A DNA stretch of 64,000 bases, taken from positions 496,001 through 560,000 of the forward strand of contig NZ_CP021080.1 in NCBI RefSeq assembly GCF_000802245.2, given 5' to 3'. Below are positions 55,348-63,584 of the stretch, piece by piece (within the stretch, counting starts at the first letter, position 1; each line of letters opens with the position of its first letter). A program made the translations under genes and the position numbers. The notes below the pieces were generated by a model. That model saw nothing but the letters and a program-made list of their open reading frames with translations. It did no database searches and was not told where the DNA came from. The stretch is from Streptomyces pluripotens. Its GTDB lineage: Bacteria > Actinomycetota > Actinomycetes > Streptomycetales > Streptomycetaceae.

Positions 55348-56001
55348 ATGAGGAGGGGTATGCCTGTGTCCCGACCGTCCGCCCGCCGCGCACTGCCTGA
55401 GTTCACCGAGCGCACCCAGGCCGGCACACGCGCGCTGGATCCTTACGGAAAGCTCTTTCAAGAACGGGTCGTCTTCCTCGGGACGCCACTCGACGACACG
55501 GCAGCCAATGATGTGGCGGCACAGTTCGTGTACCTGGAACACGCGAGCCCAGACCGGGACATCACCCTCTACATCAATTCTCCGGGGGGTACCTTCAGCG
55601 CGATGGCAACGGTCTACGACACCATGCGGTACGTCGGGTGCGACGTGGCCACCTACTGTCTCGGGCAGGCAGCCTCCGTCGCCGCTGTACTGCTCGCGGC
55701 AGGCACCCCGGGCAAGCGGTTCACGCTACCCAGCGCGCGCATGGTGCTGGAACAGCCCGCGCTGCCGGAGCCGGTGCACGGGTCGCCCAGCGACCTCGCC
55801 ATCCAGGCCTGGGAGTTGGACCGGACCCGCACCCTGCTCGAGAACATGCTCGTCGAGCACACGGGGCGCACACCGGAACAGGTCGGCCGGGACGTGCAGC
55901 GGGACTTGGCCCTGGATGCCCCCAGAGCACTCGCCTACGGCCTGGTGGACGGCATCGTGCCCGGCCGCCGGCAGTTGCCCGATGCACCGCGGGAGAAGTG
56001 A
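55348..56001 (+). CDS. ClpP-like protease subunit lacking the catalytic histidine
   Basis: The 217-aa protein has the ClpP fold. [11 protein letters not shown] (about 74-84) and [14 protein letters not shown] (about 103-116) carry the nucleophile serine. RDVQRD holds the Asp. The motif that normally reads MIHQP is here MVLEQP (about 131-136), so His is replaced by Glu and the triad is broken. It may act as a non-catalytic partner in a mixed ClpP ring, as known for some divergent paralogues; by location it resembles ClpP5 of S. coelicolor. The start could be ATG 55348 or ATG 55360. The next gene follows by seven bases. Confidence 0.85.
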   Translation: MRRGMPVSRPSARRALPEFTERTQAGTRALDPYGKLFQERVVFLGTPLDDTAANDVAAQFVYLEHASPDRDITLYINSPGGTFSAMATVYDTMRYVGCDVATYCLGQAASVAAVLLAAGTPGKRFTLPSARMVLEQPALPEPVHGSPSDLAIQAWELDRTRTLLENMLVEHTGRTPEQVGRDVQRDLALDAPRALAYGLVDGIVPGRRQLPDAPREK

Positions 56002-56008
56002 GCCCCGG

Positions 56009-56317
56009 ATGCTGCCACCGGAACTACCGCCGCTGCCTGCTCTCACGCGGGCGGAAGGCGAGTTGATTGACCGTTACCTGGCCGCCGTCGACCTGCTGGG
56101 CCGGATCAACCCGGCCCGCGACGGGGACACGTACCGCGCACTGCGTGCTGCTCAGGCCCTGGTGCGCAAGTCCGCAGAGGTGTACGACACGCTCGCGTTG
56201 ATGCACCAGCGAGGCGAGTCGGAGCTGCACGGGGACACGCTGGCACGGGCGTTGCGGGTGCTGGACGGTGAACGCCGGACTGCGCGCGTCACGCTCCCGC
56301 CCGACTGCGTCGGCTGA
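56009..56317 (+). CDS. Small helical protein downstream of the clpP paralogue
   Basis: The 102-aa protein (MLPPELPPLPALTRAEGELI at the start) is predicted largely helical and highly charged. It has no recognised motif. It lies seven bases after the ClpP-like gene on the same strand and is probably cotranscribed, so it could be an adaptor or regulator for it, but this is only context. Codon bias is typical of real genes. Confidence 0.65.
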   Translation: MLPPELPPLPALTRAEGELIDRYLAAVDLLGRINPARDGDTYRALRAAQALVRKSAEVYDTLALMHQRGESELHGDTLARALRVLDGERRTARVTLPPDCVG

Positions 56318-56357
56318 TCCGGACACGCGTCCGGCCCGACGAGCCCCGGGTGTCGAC

Positions 56358-56396
56358 ACGTCGTTCGGGTCGGAGTCGAAACGGCCCGAACGACGT
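56358..56396. terminator. Terminator after the clpP-like operon
   Basis: ACGTCGTTCGGG (56358-56369) pairs perfectly with CCCGAACGACGT (56385-56396) over a 15-base loop, 40 bases after the small gene's stop. Confidence 0.65.
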
Positions 56397-56654
56397 ACCG
56401 CCGACCGGTGTATGTCCGGATGTTTTTCCGGGCCTTCCGACTTGCGCGCGCAGTACATCCGAGCGTTGCCGTGTCGTGCTGCGCCCCAGGTCCGGGGCTA
56501 CGTCGGGAACTTGATGGAATGTCGAACAAAGCTGTGTCCACCCGAACGGGTGAGTGGTGAGTAACACCACAAATCCCCGTTTCCATTGGGATTTTCAGAC
56601 ACTGGTGAGTGAGGATCCGTGTCCGACGACAAGCCCCCGCCACAGCGGCGGGGC

Positions 56655-56880
56655 GGTCCGGGCGGACGCCGAGTCCTGCCGCCGTCCGGACGACCGGTCG
56701 ACAGGAGTGGATCGGCAGGAGTGGAGGACCCAGGCAAGGCGGGTCGCCGGAACGGACGTCCGTCTGCTCATCGCAGACGGGCAGAAGCTCCGGCTGGCCC
56801 TTGGGGTGAAGCCGCGGCAACGCGGCCGGGCAACTTCGCCAGCCCGAATCCGACAGGTCATCCTTCACAGGCGGCTGACG
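56655..56880 (+). ncRNA. ydaO-yuaA (cyclic di-AMP) riboswitch
   Basis: The leader of the NlpC/P60 gene has the conserved elements in order: GCCGAGTCC at 56668-56676, GGGGTGAA at 56803-56810, a GCCGCGG..CGCGGC hairpin, and CCCGAATCCGACAGGTCATCC in two parts over 56843-56863, ending CACAGGCGG before the gene. In Streptomyces this riboswitch class precedes cell-wall hydrolase genes (rpfA and relatives) and turns them off when c-di-AMP is high. Boundaries are approximate, as the outer P1 stem was not folded. Confidence 0.8.
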
Positions 56881-56891
56881 AAGGGTTGCGC

Positions 56892-57365
56892 ATGACTGCG
56901 CTCAATCGTGTCCCGTCACTGATGGCCCGGGCCGGCACGGCTTCGGCCCTCACTCTCGCCGCCGTGGGCGGCTCGATCGTGGTCCCCGGTCTCGCCGCCG
57001 ACGCCTCGGCCGCCAGCATGGCCACCAAGGCGCTGCGGGTCGCGGCCTCCAAGAAGGGCTCCCCCTACAAATGGGGCGCCACCGGGCCGCACAGGTTCGA
57101 CTGCTCGGGGCTGACGCTCTACTCGTTCAAGAAGGCGGGCAAGCGGCTGCCCCGCACCGCGGCCCAGCAGTACAACAAGACGCACCACGTCTCCGCCCGC
57201 AGCCGGAAGGCTGGCGACCTGGTGTTCTTCCACTCGGGTTCCAGCGTCTACCACGTCGGCATCTACGCCGGACACGGCCGTATCTGGCACGCGCCCAAGA
57301 CCGGCGACGTGGTGAAGCTCCAGAAGATCTGGACCAGGAGCGTCTGGTACGGCCGAGTGAGCTGA
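56892..57365 (+). CDS. Secreted NlpC/P60 family peptidoglycan endopeptidase
   Basis: The 157-aa exported protein has a signal peptide (about residues 1-42, with LTLAAVGGSIVVPGLA and a cut after SAASMA region). It then has an NlpC/P60 domain with catalytic Cys in FDCSGLTLYSF (about 75), His in YHVGIYAG (about 123) and a third polar residue His in IWHAPK. It cleaves stem peptides. ATG 56892 lies 12 bases after the riboswitch. It is regulated by c-di-AMP through this leader. No binding domain (LysM or SH3) is present. Confidence 0.9.
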   Translation: MTALNRVPSLMARAGTASALTLAAVGGSIVVPGLAADASAASMATKALRVAASKKGSPYKWGATGPHRFDCSGLTLYSFKKAGKRLPRTAAQQYNKTHHVSARSRKAGDLVFFHSGSSVYHVGIYAGHGRIWHAPKTGDVVKLQKIWTRSVWYGRVS

Positions 57366-57372
57366 CTTTCCG

Positions 57373-58004
57373 TCAGGGCGGGAGCAGCTCCAGCAGCAGG
57401 GCCGCTCCCCGCACCGTCAGCGCCACCCCGGTGCCGGCTGGAGTCCCCAACGGCCCGGGGCCGGCGCAGCCACCCGACGAGCCGGTCCGCCAGGAGCACG
57501 ACCCCCCGGAACCACGCCAAGGCCAGCGCGCACGTGCTCGGTGCGAGCAGCAACGTCCTGGGCGACACGGGGCTCCCTGCGGGAACAGGCTGAGGAAGGT
57601 CAGCGAGGCCTTCGGATTGAGCACGTTGGTGACGCAACCCTGGCGAAGCGGATGCCCGTCCTCGGCCGTGACCCCGACGGCCCCCTGCGGGTCGCCGCGG
57701 GGCCCACAGGGTGCACACCCCAAGGTGCAGCACGTGGGCGCCACCCAGCTGCCGCAGCCCCCGAACAACGTCGGAACGGCGACCAGCACCGTCGCTACCC
57801 CGGCCACCGCACGGGCGGTGTGCACGAGGAGACCGCTCGCGATGCCGAGCCCGCACACCGCGCCGGCGTGGCGGCGTGGCGGGAGTCCAGCGCAGTACGT
57901 ACCACCACCGTGAAATCGGCACCCGGTATGGCCACCAGTTCGGTCGCGATTCCGGTGGAAGCGATGAGTTGTCCGTCCCTGCCACCAGGCTGCCTCGCCC
58001 ACGG
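57373..58004 (-). pseudogene. LysE/RhtB family exporter, broken by frameshifts
   Basis: Parts of a LysE-type amino-acid exporter lie in three minus-strand frames: VAIPGADFTVVVRTALDSRH, then RHAGAVCGLGIASGLLVHTA, VLVAVPTLFGG, LHLGVCTL, and GCVTNVLNPKASLTFLSLFP, then LALAWFRGVVLLADRLVGWL and ALTVRGAALLLELL. The pieces run in the order of the intact family (about 200 aa). Several indels and a deletion of the first membrane segment prevent translation. It sits downstream of the HATPase gene. Confidence 0.7.
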
Positions 58005-58463
58005 TCAGGTCTCCTGCTGCCCCACCGTGGTGACCGGTTCGGCCGGGACCGCCCAGGGAATCTCGATGGAGACCGTCTTGCCGCCCTCACGGGTGGGGTG
58101 GACCCGGAGTCTGCCGCCGCACTCCGCGGTGAGGCAGCGGATGATGACCATGCCGCGCCCGTTGTCCTGCTGCACGGCGGCGGGCAGTCTCCTGGGGAAG
58201 CGGGGATGGCTGTCCGTGACCCCGATGCGCAGGTGTTCGTCACGGTCCAGTGCGATGTCGACCGTGAAGGTGGGTGACTGCCCGAAGGTGTGCTGCACCG
58301 CGTTGGTGGCGAGTTCGGAGACGATGAGCCGCACGGTGTCGGCCATTGCGGAGCCCGGCGGCAGTCCCCACTCGGCAAGGATGCCCACGACGTAGGAGCG
58401 GGCGGCGGAAACCGAGGCGGGATCGCTCGGCAGAGTGACGGATGCTTCCAGATGGTCTGCCAT
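58005..58463 (-). CDS. ATP-binding protein, anti-sigma-factor-like HATPase
   Basis: The 152-aa protein is a GHKL-type ATPase domain like RsbW/SpoIIAB: N-box VSELATNAVQHT (about residues 48-59), G1 region IGVTDSHPR (about 79-87) and DNGRGMVIIRCL (about 98-109). In Streptomyces such proteins are often paired with XRE (WhiJ-like) and DUF397 genes in development-linked loci. Here the partners are divergent, 213 bases away. ATG 58463 is the simplest start; longer readings are not typical of the family. Confidence 0.88.
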   Translation of the reverse strand: MADHLEASVTLPSDPASVSAARSYVVGILAEWGLPPGSAMADTVRLIVSELATNAVQHTFGQSPTFTVDIALDRDEHLRIGVTDSHPRFPRRLPAAVQQDNGRGMVIIRCLTAECGGRLRVHPTREGGKTVSIEIPWAVPAEPVTTVGQQET

Positions 58464-58676
58464 GGCGACGTCGTCCCTTTCCCCCGGGACCGCGGTCCGG
58501 TATGGAGCGGATGGTTCGAGTACGGTCCCGGCCCGGTGCTTCCTCGTCAGACTGCCATCACCGGGCGGGTGACGGGAGGCGATCCACCAAGATATGCATA
58601 TATCTGTCGCTCGAAGCGGTGAACTCTGCGACGCGAGACCGTATGTGGGCGGCCCCCGAGGAGTAAGGAGGAGCCC

Positions 58677-59537
58677 ATGCAGAACGGTCCGGCAGTGCGC
58701 CGCCGCAAACTGGGTGCTGAACTGCGCACGCTGCGCACCGACGCCGGGTTCACCAGCGGCGAGGCAGCGCGGCTGGTCGGCTGGCACCAGTCGAAGGTGA
58801 GCCGCATCGAGACCGGTGCCAGCGGGGCGAAACCGGACGACGTGAGGTTGCTGCTCGACGCCTACGGGGTGCGGGACGAACACCTTCGCGAGTTGCTGCT
58901 GATGTTGGCGGGGCCCAAAGACCCTGGCGGTCGGCACCGCTGGTGGCACGCGTATCGCGGAGTGCTGCCGCCCGCCTACCGGGATTTCATCAGCCTGGAG
59001 TCCCAGGCGAGCACGATGCGCACCCTGGAGACCACGGTGGTACCGGGTCTGCTGCAGACACCCGAGTACGCGCGCGCGGTGACCCGGGCCGCCGTACGGG
59101 ACCTGGCCGAGGAAAGCCTGGACGCGCTGGTCGAGGTACGGCTGGCCAGACAGGACGTCCTGTGCTCGGACCGGCCGCTGGAGCTGAGCGCCGTACTGGA
59201 CGAGGCGGTGCTGCGGCGCGAGGTCGGTGGTCCGGAGGTGATGGCACGGCAACTGGAGCAGTTGGTGGAGGCGGCCCGGTTACCCCAAGTGCGTCTCCAG
59301 GTACTGCCGTTCACTGCCGGAGCACATGTCGGCCTCACCGGACCTTTCGTCATCTTCTCATTTCCGAGCACTTCTGATCTGGATGTTGTCGTTCTCGACC
59401 AGTTGACGAGTAGCCTCTACCTGGAACGGAAAGAAGACCTCGTGTCCTACTCAGAGGCCTTCGACACCCTTCGGTTCCACGCCCTCTCTCCCGAAGACTC
59501 GTTGGACTACATCGCCGGGATAGGTGATGGCGCGTAA
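58677..59537 (+). CDS. XRE family regulator with DUF5753, WhiJ-like
   Basis: The 286-aa protein has an N-terminal helix-turn-helix (about residues 12-65: AELRTLRTDAGFTSGEAARL, then VGWHQSKVSRIETG). A large DUF5753 domain (about 95-280) follows, with the family marks VVPGLLQTPEYAR and RLQVLPFTAGAH. WhiJ-like proteins hold back development in Streptomyces and work with the small DUF397 product next door. Leu202 is encoded by TTA (59280-59282), so translation should need bldA tRNA. GAGGAG is placed 6-8 bases before the ATG. It is divergent from the HATPase gene. Confidence 0.92.
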   Translation: MQNGPAVRRRKLGAELRTLRTDAGFTSGEAARLVGWHQSKVSRIETGASGAKPDDVRLLLDAYGVRDEHLRELLLMLAGPKDPGGRHRWWHAYRGVLPPAYRDFISLESQASTMRTLETTVVPGLLQTPEYARAVTRAAVRDLAEESLDALVEVRLARQDVLCSDRPLELSAVLDEAVLRREVGGPEVMARQLEQLVEAARLPQVRLQVLPFTAGAHVGLTGPFVIFSFPSTSDLDVVVLDQLTSSLYLERKEDLVSYSEAFDTLRFHALSPEDSLDYIAGIGDGA

Positions 59538-59547
59538 GGAGGCACCC

Positions 59548-59772
59548 ATGCCAGCACTGCCTCGGAACGTCCCTGCCAGTACCGACCTCTACGACGTGCA
59601 CTGGCTGCGCAGCAGCCACAGCACGGGAGCCAACAACTGTGTGGAAACGGCCCGGCCCCGCTCCGGCCCCTGGGCCGGACTGCTCGCCGTGCGCGACTCG
59701 AAGAACCCGGCCGGACCGGCGCTGCTCTTCGCTGCCCGGAGCTGGGCGGGGTTCGTGGCCACGCTCCGGTGA
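59548..59772 (+). CDS. DUF397 domain small protein
   Basis: The 74-aa protein has the DUF397 core WLRSSHSTGANNCVETA (about residues 16-32) and VRDSKNPAGPALLF (about 45-58). Such proteins are the usual partners of WhiJ-like XRE regulators. AAGGAGG at 59535-59541 fixes the ATG at 59548, ten bases after the XRE stop; the in-frame codons at 59524/59527 overlap the regulator and lack a site. It may free DNA from the XRE protein, by analogy with WhiJ systems. Confidence 0.9.
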   Translation: MPALPRNVPASTDLYDVHWLRSSHSTGANNCVETARPRSGPWAGLLAVRDSKNPAGPALLFAARSWAGFVATLR

Positions 59773-59868
59773 AACCCGCCGAACCACACCCGACCCCCTA
59801 CTGACCAGCCCCAGCCCACCGATCAGATTCGGTCACATTCGAGCGAGGCACGGCCGTGTCACGCCGAC

Positions 59869-60996
59869 TCATGGTCGCGTTTCGCCGATCACACGTACAG
59901 CGCGTTCGACCTCGGCCCCGGTCAGGTCCGCACGGGCAGTCAGCCTCAGCCGTGAGATGCCGTCGGGCACGGAAGGAGGACGGAAGCAGCCCACGGCCAG
60001 ACCCGCCGAACGGCAGTCGGCCGCCCAGCGCACCGCCTGTTCCGGGGACGGGGCCCGCACCGAGACCACCGCGGCGTCCGGACGTACCGCTTCCAGGCCC
60101 GCGGCGGTCAACCGTGCGTGCAACCCGGCCGCCACCTGCCGGGCGCGTGCCGCCCGCTCCGGCTCGCGGACAAGCAGCCGCAACGCGGTCAGGGCCGCAC
60201 CCGCCGCCGCCGGTGCCAGACCCGTGTCGAAGATGAACGTCCGGGCCGCATTGACCAGGTGACCGATCACCCGGGCCGGGCCGAGCACCACCCCTCCCTG
60301 GCTGCCCAGCGACTTCGACAAAGTGGCCGTGACCACCACGTCCTCGGCGCCCGCGAGCCCGGCTTCGTACGGCACGCCCCGGCCGCCGGCGCCCAGCACG
60401 CCGAGCCCGTGCGCGTCGTCCACGACCAGCCCCGCACCGTGCTCCCGGCACGCCTCGGCCAGCGCGGCCACTGGCGCCCGATCCCCGTCGACCGAGAAGA
60501 CCGTGTCCGAGACGACGATGGCCGGGCCCTCGTGCGTGCCGAGGGCCTTGCGTACGGCCTCCACATCGGCGTGCCCGACGACCTGCGTGCCGCCCCGGGC
60601 GAGCCGGCAGCCGTCGATGAGCGAGGCGTGGTTGCCCGCGTCCGAGACGATCAGCGCGCCGTGCGGGCCGAGCGCGGTGACTGCGGCCAGGTTGGCGGCG
60701 TATCCGGAGGAGAAGACCAGGGCCGCCTCGAAGCCACAGAAGGCGGCCAGCTCGTGCTCCAACTCGGCGTGCAGCTCGGTGGTGCCGGTGACCAGCCGCG
60801 AACCGGTGGCGCCGCCGCCCCAGGTCCGGGCGGCCCGGGCCGCTCCCTCGGTCACCTCTGGGTGATGTGCCAGGCCCAGGTAGTCATTGCTCGCCAGATC
60901 GAGCAGCGGCGAGTCGGCGGGACGCGGGCGCAGGGTGCGTACGAGTCCGGCGCGACGACGCGCCTCGGCCTGCTCGTCGATCCACCCGAACGCCAT
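59869..60996 (-). CDS. bioF: 8-amino-7-oxononanoate synthase
   Basis: The 375-aa PLP enzyme joins pimeloyl thioester with alanine in biotin synthesis. The lysine is in TATLSKSLGSQGG (about 226). LASNDYLGLAHHPEV (about 33-47) and DDAHGLGVLG (about 196-205) are family motifs. It is divergent from bioB, with a 147-base shared spacer. The order bioF-(divergent)-bioB-bioA-bioD matches Streptomyces gene sets. Confidence 0.93.
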   Translation of the reverse strand: MAFGWIDEQAEARRRAGLVRTLRPRPADSPLLDLASNDYLGLAHHPEVTEGAARAARTWGGGATGSRLVTGTTELHAELEHELAAFCGFEAALVFSSGYAANLAAVTALGPHGALIVSDAGNHASLIDGCRLARGGTQVVGHADVEAVRKALGTHEGPAIVVSDTVFSVDGDRAPVAALAEACREHGAGLVVDDAHGLGVLGAGGRGVPYEAGLAGAEDVVVTATLSKSLGSQGGVVLGPARVIGHLVNAARTFIFDTGLAPAAAGAALTALRLLVREPERAARARQVAAGLHARLTAAGLEAVRPDAAVVSVRAPSPEQAVRWAADCRSAGLAVGCFRPPSVPDGISRLRLTARADLTGAEVERAVRVIGETRP

Positions 60997-61143
60997 GACC
61001 CCTCCGGTGCTTTTGTAGGTAGCGAACAGACCCTAGCGGCAGGGCCGCCCGCCCAGGATGTGGCAATACACACACGGTGAACTGTCTGGGTTGTGCAAAC
61101 TCTCCTTGGCCCGGGGCGGTCCGGTAGGCCAGGATCGGACCTC

Positions 61144-62301
61144 ATGGACCTGCTGAACATGCTGGTGGACAAGGGGCTTCGGCGCGAGCTGCCGACCCGC
61201 GAGGAAGCACTCGCCGTGCTGGCCACCTCCGACGACGACCTGCTCGATGTGGTGGCCGCGGCCGGAAAGGTGCGCCGGCACTGGTTCGGGCGCCGGGTGA
61301 AACTCAACTACCTGGTCAACCTCAAGTCGGGCCTGTGCCCGGAGGACTGCTCCTACTGCTCCCAGCGGCTCGGTTCCAAGGCCGACATCCTGAAGTACAC
61401 CTGGCTCAAGCCGGACCAGGCCTCCGCGGCAGCCGCCGCCGGCCTGGAGGGAGGCGCCAAGCGTGTCTGTCTGGTGGCCAGCGGGCGCGGTCCGACGGAC
61501 CGGGACGTGGACCGGGTCTCGGACACCATCAAGGCGATCAAGGAGCAGAACGAGGGTGTGGAGGTGTGTGCCTGTCTCGGTCTGCTCTCCGACGGGCAGG
61601 CCGAGCGGCTGCGCGAGGCGGGCGCGGACGCCTACAACCACAATCTGAACACCTCAGAGTCCACGTACGGGGACATCACCACCACCCACACGTACGCCGA
61701 CCGGGTGAACACGGTGCACAAGGCGCACGCAGCCGGTCTGTCCGCCTGCTCGGGCCTGATCGCGGGGATGGGCGAGACCGACGAGGAGCTGGTCGACGTC
61801 GTCTTCTCACTGCGTGAGCTGGATCCGGACTCGGTGCCGGTGAACTTCCTGATCCCGTTCGAGGGCACCCCCCTGGCCAAGGAGTGGCACCTCACCCCGC
61901 AGCGCTGCCTGCGCATCCTCGCGATGGTCCGCTTCGTCTGCCCGGACGTGGAGGTCCGCATCGCGGGCGGCCGGGAGGTCCATCTGCGCAGCATGCAGCC
62001 GCTGGCCCTGCACCTGGCCAACTCGATCTTCCTCGGTGACTACCTGACCAGCGAGGGCCAGGCGGGCAAGGCCGACCTGGAGATGATCGCGGACGCCGGC
62101 TTCGAGGTGGAGGGCGCCGACGAGGTGACGCTCCCCGAGCACCGGGCGGCCGGCGGCTGCGGCTCCCGTGAGAGCTCGGGATGTCACGAGGGCGGCGGTG
62201 TCTGCGGCACGGAGACACCGCCGGCCGCGCAGGAGCCGCGCGCCGATCTCGTCGCGGTGCGCCGCCGGGGCGCCGGAACGGACCTCGCGCCCAATGCCTG
62301 A
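61144..62301 (+). CDS. bioB: Biotin synthase
   Basis: The 385-aa radical-SAM enzyme inserts sulfur into dethiobiotin. The [4Fe-4S] cysteines are in [10 protein letters not shown] (about 65-74). [15 protein letters not shown] and [12 protein letters not shown] are conserved. The core ends near 335, and a C-terminal tail of about 50 residues adds three more cysteines ([19 protein letters not shown]). ATG 61144 gives [13 protein letters not shown]; an in-frame start further up is antisense-like. The end overlaps bioA by eight bases. Confidence 0.94.
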   Translation: MDLLNMLVDKGLRRELPTREEALAVLATSDDDLLDVVAAAGKVRRHWFGRRVKLNYLVNLKSGLCPEDCSYCSQRLGSKADILKYTWLKPDQASAAAAAGLEGGAKRVCLVASGRGPTDRDVDRVSDTIKAIKEQNEGVEVCACLGLLSDGQAERLREAGADAYNHNLNTSESTYGDITTTHTYADRVNTVHKAHAAGLSACSGLIAGMGETDEELVDVVFSLRELDPDSVPVNFLIPFEGTPLAKEWHLTPQRCLRILAMVRFVCPDVEVRIAGGREVHLRSMQPLALHLANSIFLGDYLTSEGQAGKADLEMIADAGFEVEGADEVTLPEHRAAGGCGSRESSGCHEGGGVCGTETPPAAQEPRADLVAVRRRGAGTDLAPNA

Positions 62302-63583
62302 CCTGCCCCACCGGAGCGTCCCCGAACTGCTGGAGCTGGACCGGCAGCACGTGTGGCATCCGTACGGCCCGATGCCCGGACGCGTCGAACCGCTCGTCGT
62401 GGAGTCGGCGAGCGGGGTCAGGCTGCGGCTCGCGGACGGCTCGGGCGAGCTGGTGGACGGCATGTCGTCGTGGTGGTCGGCCATTCACGGCTACAACCAC
62501 CCGGTCCTCAACGAGGCGGCACACGGGCAACTGGGCCGGATGAGCCACGTCATGTTCGGCGGGCTCACCCACGAGCCCGCCGTACGGCTCGCGAAGCTCT
62601 TGGTCGACATGTCACCGGCCGGCTTGGAACACGTGTTCCTCGCCGACTCCGGCTCGGTGTCGGTCGAGGTCGCGGTGAAGATGTGCCTGCAGTACTGGCG
62701 CTCGCTCCGCCGGCCCGACAAGCAGCGGCTGCTCACCTGGCGGGGCGGTTACCACGGCGACACCTGGCATCCGATGTCGGTGTGTGACCCCGAGGGCGGG
62801 ATGCACGAGCTGTGGTCCGGCGTGCTGCCGCGCCAGGTCTTCGCGGACGCGCCGCCCGCACCGTACGAGGAGTCGTACGCGGAGCACCTGCGGGAGCTGA
62901 TCGGGCGGCACGCCGACGAGCTGGCCGCGGTGGTCGTGGAGCCGGTGGTGCAGGGCGCGGGCGGTATGCGTTTCCACTCCCCCGACTATTTGCGGGTGCT
63001 GCGCGAGGCGTGCGACGCGCACGACGTGCTGCTGGTGTTCGACGAGATCGCCACCGGTTTCGGCCGGACTGGAGCGCTGTTCGCCGCGGACCACGCGGGC
63101 GTCACCCCGGATGTGATGTGCGTGGGCAAGGCACTGACGGGTGGCTATCTGACCATGGCGGCCACGCTGTGCACCGCGCGGGTCGCCGACGGCATCTCGC
63201 GGGGCGAGGTGCCGGTGCTCGCGCACGGCCCGACGTTCATGGGCAATCCGCTCGCGGCGGCCGTGGCCTGCGCCTCCGTCGAGTTGCTGCTGGGCCAGGA
63301 CTGGCGGTCGGAGGTCGAGCGGATCGAGGCGGGTCTGAGCGCGGGACTGGCACCCGCGCGTGCGGTGCCCGGGGTACGGGACGTCCGGGTCCTGGGCGCC
63401 ATCGGGGTGGTCCAGGTCGACCACGAGGTCGACGTGGCCGCGGCCACCGCGGCCGCCGTACGGGAGGGCGTGTGGCTGCGCCCCTTCCGCGACCTGGTCT
63501 ACACGATGCCCCCGTACGTCACCGCGGATGCGGACGTGGCTCGCATCGCGCGCGCAGTGTGCGCCGCGGCACGGGAGGGATGA
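62294..63583 (+). CDS. bioA: Adenosylmethionine--8-amino-7-oxononanoate aminotransferase
   Basis: The 429-aa class III PLP aminotransferase makes 7,8-diaminononanoate with S-adenosylmethionine as amino donor. HVWHPYGPM (about 16-24) is the BioA-specific N-terminal motif. [13 protein letters not shown] (about 248-260) and the PLP lysine in [10 protein letters not shown] (about 279) follow. ATG 62294 overlaps the end of bioB, and the stop is one base from bioD, so the three are one coupled operon. Confidence 0.95.
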   Translation: MPDLPHRSVPELLELDRQHVWHPYGPMPGRVEPLVVESASGVRLRLADGSGELVDGMSSWWSAIHGYNHPVLNEAAHGQLGRMSHVMFGGLTHEPAVRLAKLLVDMSPAGLEHVFLADSGSVSVEVAVKMCLQYWRSLRRPDKQRLLTWRGGYHGDTWHPMSVCDPEGGMHELWSGVLPRQVFADAPPAPYEESYAEHLRELIGRHADELAAVVVEPVVQGAGGMRFHSPDYLRVLREACDAHDVLLVFDEIATGFGRTGALFAADHAGVTPDVMCVGKALTGGYLTMAATLCTARVADGISRGEVPVLAHGPTFMGNPLAAAVACASVELLLGQDWRSEVERIEAGLSAGLAPARAVPGVRDVRVLGAIGVVQVDHEVDVAAATAAAVREGVWLRPFRDLVYTMPPYVTADADVARIARAVCAAAREG

Positions 63584-63584
63584 G

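Noticed and set aside
60997..61143. Biotin repressor (BioQ/BirA) operator between bioF and bioB
   Set aside because: GTGAAC..GTTGTGC has only weak symmetry and I could not match it to a consensus with confidence.
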